64,000 bases of DNA, taken from NCBI GenBank assembly GCA_958366985.1, contig CATXDC010000007.1, forward strand, positions 85,879-149,878, in the 5' to 3' direction. Below, in pieces: positions 60,227 through 64,000 of the stretch. The notes below the pieces were generated by a model that did not search any database, was not told the origin of the DNA, and saw nothing but the letters and a program-made list of their open reading frames with translations. Both the position numbers and the translations under genes were made by a program. The first letter of the stretch is position 1. Every line of letters begins with the position of its first letter. Source of the DNA: an uncultured Oscillospiraceae bacterium (GTDB taxonomy: Bacteria > Bacillota > Clostridia > Oscillospirales > Acutalibacteraceae).

Positions 60227-60323
60227 CATTTGCCTCCCTAAGCTCTTAGAGCTTAATCTTAGTTTACCACATTTTTGAAATTTTATAAATAGTAAAAGTT
60301 ATCATTATTAATTATTTTTTTAT

Positions 60324-60782
60324 TTAAATTTTTCCCAGACTGCACACAATTCCCGCAGGAGTTATATCCACAAAGCCATATTCCCCCGCAGAGGCCGTTC
60401 CGGGATTCATTATATAAATTCCGTCACGATAATCTGTCACAGCTGTGTGAGTGTGACCATATAATATTATATCCGCACCTTTCACCGCTCCCGTTTTAAA
60501 AAGCAGATCCGTGCCGTATTTTACCTTTTCAAGGTATCCGTGAGTACAGTATACTCTTTTCCCAGCGAAAATCTCCAGCAGTGTTTCGGGATTCTGCGAA
60601 TACAAATCACAGTTTCCGCAGACACAGAAAAACTTCTTTTCAGGAAAGCTTTCCATAGCCCGGTCAATATCCCGTTCGCCGTCTCCGAGAAAAATAACCG
60701 CATCTGCCTCATCGTGAGTCATGATTATATCACGGATTTTTCCTGCTCGTCCGTGAGAATCGGAAATTACAAGCAATCTCAT
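60324..60782 (-). CDS. YfcE/MJ0936-type metallophosphodiesterase
   Basis: A 152-residue calcineurin-like phosphoesterase. VISDSHGRAGKI, FLGDGERDID, VCGNCDLYS, YCTHGYLE and YGHTHTAV supply the two-metal site in order. Family members hydrolyse cyclic nucleotides or other phosphodiesters. The ATG follows GGGGGAAATAATGA. It is divergent from the three-gene unknown cluster. Confidence 0.9.
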   Translation of the reverse strand: MRLLVISDSHGRAGKIRDIIMTHDEADAVIFLGDGERDIDRAMESFPEKKFFCVCGNCDLYSQNPETLLEIFAGKRVYCTHGYLEKVKYGTDLLFKTGAVKGADIILYGHTHTAVTDYRDGIYIMNPGTASAGEYGFVDITPAGIVCSLGKI

Positions 60783-60819
60783 TCATTATTTCCCCCGTTT
60801 CATCATAGGTATATTATAT

Positions 60820-61089
60820 ATGTCACAGGTGGTGATTGCAATCGCAGAACAAAATTTTAATCCGGAAAAGCTCAAACAGGTTATAAGTTCCTTTGATACG
60901 GGACTCAATGCATCGGCTCTGGCAAACGCCGCAGCAAAGGGAAACTTAAATGACTTTGTTGAGAAAAACCTTAAACCGGAACAAAAAGCGGAAATCCAGA
61001 GAATGCTCAGCGATAAAAAAGCCGTTGAGCAGATTTTAGCTTCGCCCCAGGCACAGCGGATTATGAAAATGCTTAACAAGGAGAAATAA
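60820..61089 (+). CDS. Uncharacterised 89-residue helical protein
   Basis: Helical, no membrane segment; ALANAAAKGNLNDFVEKNLKPEQKAEIQRML and ASPQAQRIMKMLNKEK are amphipathic helices. I do not recognise it. ATG 60820 has only a weak AGGT upstream; GTG 60829 or 60832 are alternatives. It overlaps nothing and starts a three-gene run whose members begin 2-11 bases after one another. Confidence 0.6.
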   Translation: MSQVVIAIAEQNFNPEKLKQVISSFDTGLNASALANAAAKGNLNDFVEKNLKPEQKAEIQRMLSDKKAVEQILASPQAQRIMKMLNKEK

Positions 61090-61091
61090 GA

Positions 61092-61481
61092 ATGGATGCA
61101 GGAAACATAAACGAGATATTGTCATCACTGTCAAGCGATGATATTGCCTCCCTTCAGGCAATGGCGGCTTCAATATTCGGACAAAAGGGCGATGACGGCG
61201 GTTCAGAGCAAAAAGAAAAGCAGAACACCCGAGAAGAACGCCGTCAACCTCCGTCACAGGATAACCCTTTAGGCGGCATTGATATTGACCCTAAAACCAT
61301 GGCAACTATTGCATCGGTTATGAGTAAACTGGGTCAAAGCCGTGACGATGAGCGCACACGTTTTATTGCGGCTCTGCGGCCCCTGCTAAGCGAAAAACGC
61401 AGACACAGAGCAGATGAGGCATTGAAAATGATGCAGCTTTTTGAAATTTTACCGCTTTTAAAAGACAGCGGGCTTTTTTGA
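61092..61481 (+). CDS. Conserved clostridial protein of unknown function
   Basis: A 129-residue protein. The N-terminal NINEILSSLSSDDIASLQ helix and the C-terminal IDPKTMATIASVMSKLGQSRDDERTRFIAALRPLLSEKRRHRADEALKMMQLFEILPLL are familiar from clostridial proteins of unknown function that lie in such small clusters. A Gln/Arg-rich linker (40-60) joins the halves. Starts two bases after the previous gene with AAGGAGAAATAAG. Confidence 0.7.
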   Translation: MDAGNINEILSSLSSDDIASLQAMAASIFGQKGDDGGSEQKEKQNTREERRQPPSQDNPLGGIDIDPKTMATIASVMSKLGQSRDDERTRFIAALRPLLSEKRRHRADEALKMMQLFEILPLLKDSGLF

Positions 61482-61492
61482 GGTGAGGTGCG

Positions 61493-62251
61493 GTGAGCGA
61501 TTACAGATACGGCGACGTTATCAGTATGCAGGAAGCTGCAATAAGACGTGTAAACGAAATGCAGCGGCGAGCCCGTGAAGCAGCACGGCTTGCAAACGAG
61601 GAACTTTCAGGGGGTACGGCGAAAAACTTTCAGCAGAGCGGTGAAAGAAGGGATTCCCGCTCTGCCTCTGCTCCCCAGAAAACGGCAGGACATACCAATT
61701 TGCCCGTAGACTATCTCCACGGCGGCTATCCGGAAGGGTATTCCGGCGGACATTATCCCCAAAACAGCCAAAGCCGCTCAGAGAATGAAGCTTCTTATAA
61801 TAATGAAAAGGAAGCCGAAGTTTTCCACAGCATTCCCACTGACAGTGGAAAAAATCATCCTAACACTCCCAAAAATCAGAACTCTCAGCAAAATGGCTCA
61901 AACAGAAAAAATACAGAAAGTGAGAGGAAGAATAAATCCTCTTCATCGGGGAATCAAAAGTCAAATCAGAACTCCTGGGCACAGGCTGCCGTAAATCGTC
62001 AGCAAAAACAGACCATACAGAGTCCTCCTCACAGAGAAAGCAGCCTGCCGCAGCGGCAGATGCCCCATAATGTTCAGAGAAACAATCAGCAGCCCTTTTC
62101 TTTCGGAGAAAACGGAATTTTTTCGGCTCTTGGCAGCATAGCCGGCAAAATGGATAACGACACCATGCTGCTTCTGGGACTCATGTACATACTCTGGCGT
62201 GACGGAGCAGATTACGGATTACTTTTTGCTTTGTTCTATATATTAATGTAA
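61493..62251 (+). CDS. Low-complexity Asn/Gln/Ser-rich protein with a conserved hydrophobic end
   Basis: A 252-residue protein. Residues 1-45 are a charged helix (RVNEMQRRAREAARLANEEL), 50-205 are disordered and rich in Gln, Asn, Ser and basic residues, and the last 40 (MDNDTMLLLGLMYILWRDGADYG then LLFALFYIL) are a conserved hydrophobic module of clostridial proteins. The start is GTG 61493 with AGGTGAGGTGCG. Function unknown. Confidence 0.7.
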   Translation: MSDYRYGDVISMQEAAIRRVNEMQRRAREAARLANEELSGGTAKNFQQSGERRDSRSASAPQKTAGHTNLPVDYLHGGYPEGYSGGHYPQNSQSRSENEASYNNEKEAEVFHSIPTDSGKNHPNTPKNQNSQQNGSNRKNTESERKNKSSSSGNQKSNQNSWAQAAVNRQQKQTIQSPPHRESSLPQRQMPHNVQRNNQQPFSFGENGIFSALGSIAGKMDNDTMLLLGLMYILWRDGADYGLLFALFYILM

Positions 62252-62265
62252 TAGAGAAAAACTAT

Positions 62266-62303
62266 AAAACCTGCGGATGAGTAAATCTTCCGCAGGTTTT
62301 TTG
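62266..62303 (+). terminator. Terminator of the three-gene unknown cluster
   Basis: AAAACCTGCGGA, 11-base loop, TCCGCAGGTTTTTT. Confidence 0.85.
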
Positions 62304-62374
62304 TAGATAAAGTTATTTTGGAGTTAATAGAGATGTTTATATTTGCTGTTTAGTATAATTACAGTGTGTCATAA

Positions 62375-62517
62375 ACGGACAAGTTCGTCGCAGGCACTTA
62401 TATTTAATATTCTCTACCATTTGGTGTGCTATTTGAAAGCGGACGTGTCCGCCGCAGGCAGTTATATTTATTTTCCGCTGTCATTTGGTGTGTGACTTGG
62501 GTGCAGGCTCAGCCTGC
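62375..62517. repeat. Modular palindromic repeat, second locus
   Basis: Palindromes at 62375-62386 (ACGGACAAGTTCGT-like), 62439-62452 (GCGGACGTGTCCGC) and 62503-62517 (GCAGGCTCAGCCTGC) at 63-64 bp spacing, each followed by CGCAGGCAxTTATATT and a CATTTGGTGTG box. The same boxes occur in reverse orientation at 44351-44730. Confidence 0.8.
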
Positions 62518-62565
62518 CTGCAGCGGCAGATGGGAAATCTTTCAGTGTTTTTTCTATTTCTAAAA

Positions 62566-62913
62566 TCAGAAGTTTCCGCCGTTCCAGCCCCAGTCCTTGC
62601 AAGCAGAATAGGTTATATAAATATCCGCTGGGGTCGCTCTTGTTCCGTCAGAAAGTATTTCGGTCATTTCCGCTGTCATGTTTTCTGCCACAGCGGGGTT
62701 TATATCGTTTCCGAAAACTTTCACTTCCGCATATACAACGGTTCTTTCGCCGTTACCTTTAAACCACATGGGAACTTTATCCTCAATGGCAACCATAAGC
62801 CAGTTTTCGCTTTTTCCCGGAAAAATTGTAATGGCATTTCCAAGATCGCTTTTGATTTTTTCCATTGCCTGAGCTGTAAGATCTGCGTTTGTCTTTACGT
62901 TTATAAACGGCAT
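62566..62913 (-). CDS. MIF/tautomerase-superfamily protein
   Basis: A 115-residue homologue of macrophage migration inhibitory factor. Catalytic Pro2 (first residue after Met loss) begins MPFINVKTN; PGKSENWLMVAIED has the conserved Lys near position 34, followed by the beta strands and the terminal YITYSACKDWGWNGGNF typical of MIF. MIF-like proteins are keto-enol tautomerases; in gut bacteria such homologues are uncommon and may act on phenylpyruvate or host signals, which is inference. The ATG follows AAAGGAGTGATTTT. Confidence 0.87.
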   Translation of the reverse strand: MPFINVKTNADLTAQAMEKIKSDLGNAITIFPGKSENWLMVAIEDKVPMWFKGNGERTVVYAEVKVFGNDINPAVAENMTAEMTEILSDGTRATPADIYITYSACKDWGWNGGNF

Positions 62914-62978
62914 AAAATCACTCCTTTTATTTTTACTCCGCTTTTCAGTGCGAAGTTAGTTTAATTTATAATTTTATT

Positions 62979-63833
62979 TTATCTTTTACCCTGTTCAAGA
63001 GCTTTGCTTATCTTCTTTGTGTACTTTCTTTTTTTAGAGATAAACTTGCTCTGGGAGAGTTTTTTCTCTTTATATGGATTTTCGTGGCCGATAAATTCCT
63101 TGTAAAATCTATGGGTGTATCCGCTCTTCTTTCTCACATACTTATATATATATGGAAACGGCGTTTCATTGTATGTACCTATGTCAATTCCGAAAAGAGC
63201 TTTCAGTACCTGAGAGGCGATTATATAATTGCCCTCTTCCCCCTGATGTATTCCGTCGCCTGTTTTAAAATTCGGCTGCTCTTTACGACGATTATCAAGA
63301 TAAGCTTTTAACGGTGTGCGTACATCTATAACCTTATCACCTAATCCGCAGGACAGTATCCACTGGGCATAGGTTTCCATTACTTTATCGTAATCTTCGC
63401 AGACACTGCCGAAAGGTACTTCTTCTTCACGGGAAAGACCTCCGGTAAAGGATATTGGATCAAAAGGCGTCGGAGTCATAAGAGCAACTTTGTATCCGGC
63501 TTTATGCAGCTTTTCAACAACAGTTGTTATGCCCTTTTTATATAATTCAAAACGCTCCTGTGAAAAAGGCTGATAAATTCCGTCGTTTTCTCCGTACATG
63601 ACCGTCGCCCACTCACCCTCAACAAGCGATGTAATTCTATCGATTCGGTTAAGTATATTCGGTCTCGGGAAAGGATGTCCGTTCTCAGTAAGTCCGCTGG
63701 TATTTTCGCTGGAAACTCCTAAGTTTATAAAATCATACTCCAAAATACCGTTAGCTATTGCAAAGGCTTCCACAATGGACGGATATGTTCCGCCGTCAGT
63801 TATGCTGTCCCCTATAAATACTATGTTTTTCAT
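62979..63833 (-). CDS. SGNH/GDSL-family hydrolase
   Basis: A 284-residue esterase of the SGNH fold. IVFIGDSITDGGTYPS provides the catalytic Ser, LGVSSENTSG block II, YGENDGIYQ block III and GDGIHQGEEGN the Asp-His pair. A basic tail of about 45 residues (KKSGYTHRFYKEF, KKRKYTKKISKALEQGKR) follows the core. No signal peptide, so cytoplasmic; may remove acyl groups from sugars. Monocistronic as far as the window shows. Confidence 0.88.
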   Translation of the reverse strand: MKNIVFIGDSITDGGTYPSIVEAFAIANGILEYDFINLGVSSENTSGLTENGHPFPRPNILNRIDRITSLVEGEWATVMYGENDGIYQPFSQERFELYKKGITTVVEKLHKAGYKVALMTPTPFDPISFTGGLSREEEVPFGSVCEDYDKVMETYAQWILSCGLGDKVIDVRTPLKAYLDNRRKEQPNFKTGDGIHQGEEGNYIIASQVLKALFGIDIGTYNETPFPYIYKYVRKKSGYTHRFYKEFIGHENPYKEKKLSQSKFISKKRKYTKKISKALEQGKR

Positions 63834-63921
63834 CGCTATACCCCTGTAATTTATTTTTTCTGGTTTTACAGCTGTATTCTATCATATTTATACCGCTTCT
63901 TAAATACCTTTATAATTTTAA

Positions 63922-63951
63922 TTGACAAAAGGTATGGTCTAATAGTATAGT
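63922..63951 (+). promoter_or_regulatory. Promoter at the window edge
   Basis: TTGACA, 18-base spacer, TATAGT, reading to the right out of the window into the hairpin that follows. Confidence 0.55.
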
Positions 63952-64000
63952 CATGACCACCCCTAAGAGGGGTGGCATGACGAGCGGCCTATAAGGCCTT
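63951..64000. repeat. Inverted-repeat hairpins at the window edge
   Basis: TCATGACCACCCCT, AAG, AGGGGTGGCATGA (one bulge), then GGCCT-ATA-AGGCC. The two adjacent hairpins resemble the end structures of IS200/IS605-type elements, but no transposase is in view, so this is only a possibility. Confidence 0.4.

Overview
The window reads as chromosomal DNA of a low-to-moderate GC Gram-positive anaerobe, most likely a gut clostridium of the Ruminococcaceae/Oscillospiraceae type. The basis is strong AGGAGG ribosome sites, sigma-A promoters with extended -10 boxes, short U-tailed terminators, ZapA, a MecA-like adaptor, Rnf subunits, a two-gene SufBC-like Fe-S system, and alpha-glucan and GH43 enzymes. 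No prophage or complete insertion sequence is visible. The assignment is inference from gene content; no 16S rRNA is present.

Layout. 1-6.4 kb: zapA, glycogen phosphorylase, a cytoplasmic GH13 enzyme, an unknown gene, and a MerR regulator fused to membrane helices and a zinc ribbon. 6.4-8.2 kb: AIM24-family protein and an anchored endonuclease/exonuclease/phosphatase-family protein. 8.2-16.7 kb (minus): complete arginine pathway argG-argH-argC-(small membrane protein)-argJ-argB-argD-argF behind a promoter with an ArgR box. 16.8-24.4 kb: flavin-reductase-like protein, rpe, MecA-like adaptor, then rnfD-rnfE-rnfA without rnfC, rnfG or rnfB, followed by an anchored putative glycosidase and a tyrosine phosphatase. 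24.4-27.6 kb: DUF4003 protein and three tandem paralogous membrane proteins. 27.9-33.6 kb: pnp, rpsO with a structured leader, a GPH-type sugar transporter and a leucine-rich-repeat lipoprotein. 33.9-38.4 kb: universal-stress protein, DUF6056 membrane protein, SRPBCC protein, YczE-like protein, hisF and hisH. 38.7 kb: tRNA-Ser(CGA). 39-47.3 kb: DUF6483 protein, HEPN-like anchored protein, bcp, acetyltransferase, rsmA, HD protein, galE, a modular repeat block, GH43 enzyme, rarA. 47.6 kb: a 38-residue peptide gene with its own leader and terminator. 47.9-53.8 kb: second EEP protein, MmcQ/YjbR, GtrA, HAD, MBL hydrolase, then a cluster of tiny ribbon-helix-helix and XRE regulators facing a SLOG gene. 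53.9-64 kb: DUF3592 and large membrane proteins, SufBC-like pair, two RCK proteins, YfcE, a three-gene unknown cluster, a second repeat block, a MIF homologue and an SGNH hydrolase.

The strongest candidate for an undescribed system is the rnfD-rnfE-rnfA module. All redox-cofactor subunits are absent from the locus. RnfA has lost both intramembrane Fe-S cysteines and RnfE has one displaced. RnfE also carries a tail of about 380 residues with six histone-H1-like KKTxRKRT blocks. This suggests an Rnf-derived membrane assembly used for something other than canonical ferredoxin:NAD electron transfer, possibly binding a polyanion at the membrane. Second-tier items are the 38-residue amphipathic peptide gene, the ~64-bp periodic palindromic repeat family found in two places, the membrane-tethered MerR/zinc-ribbon protein, and the RHH/XRE array.
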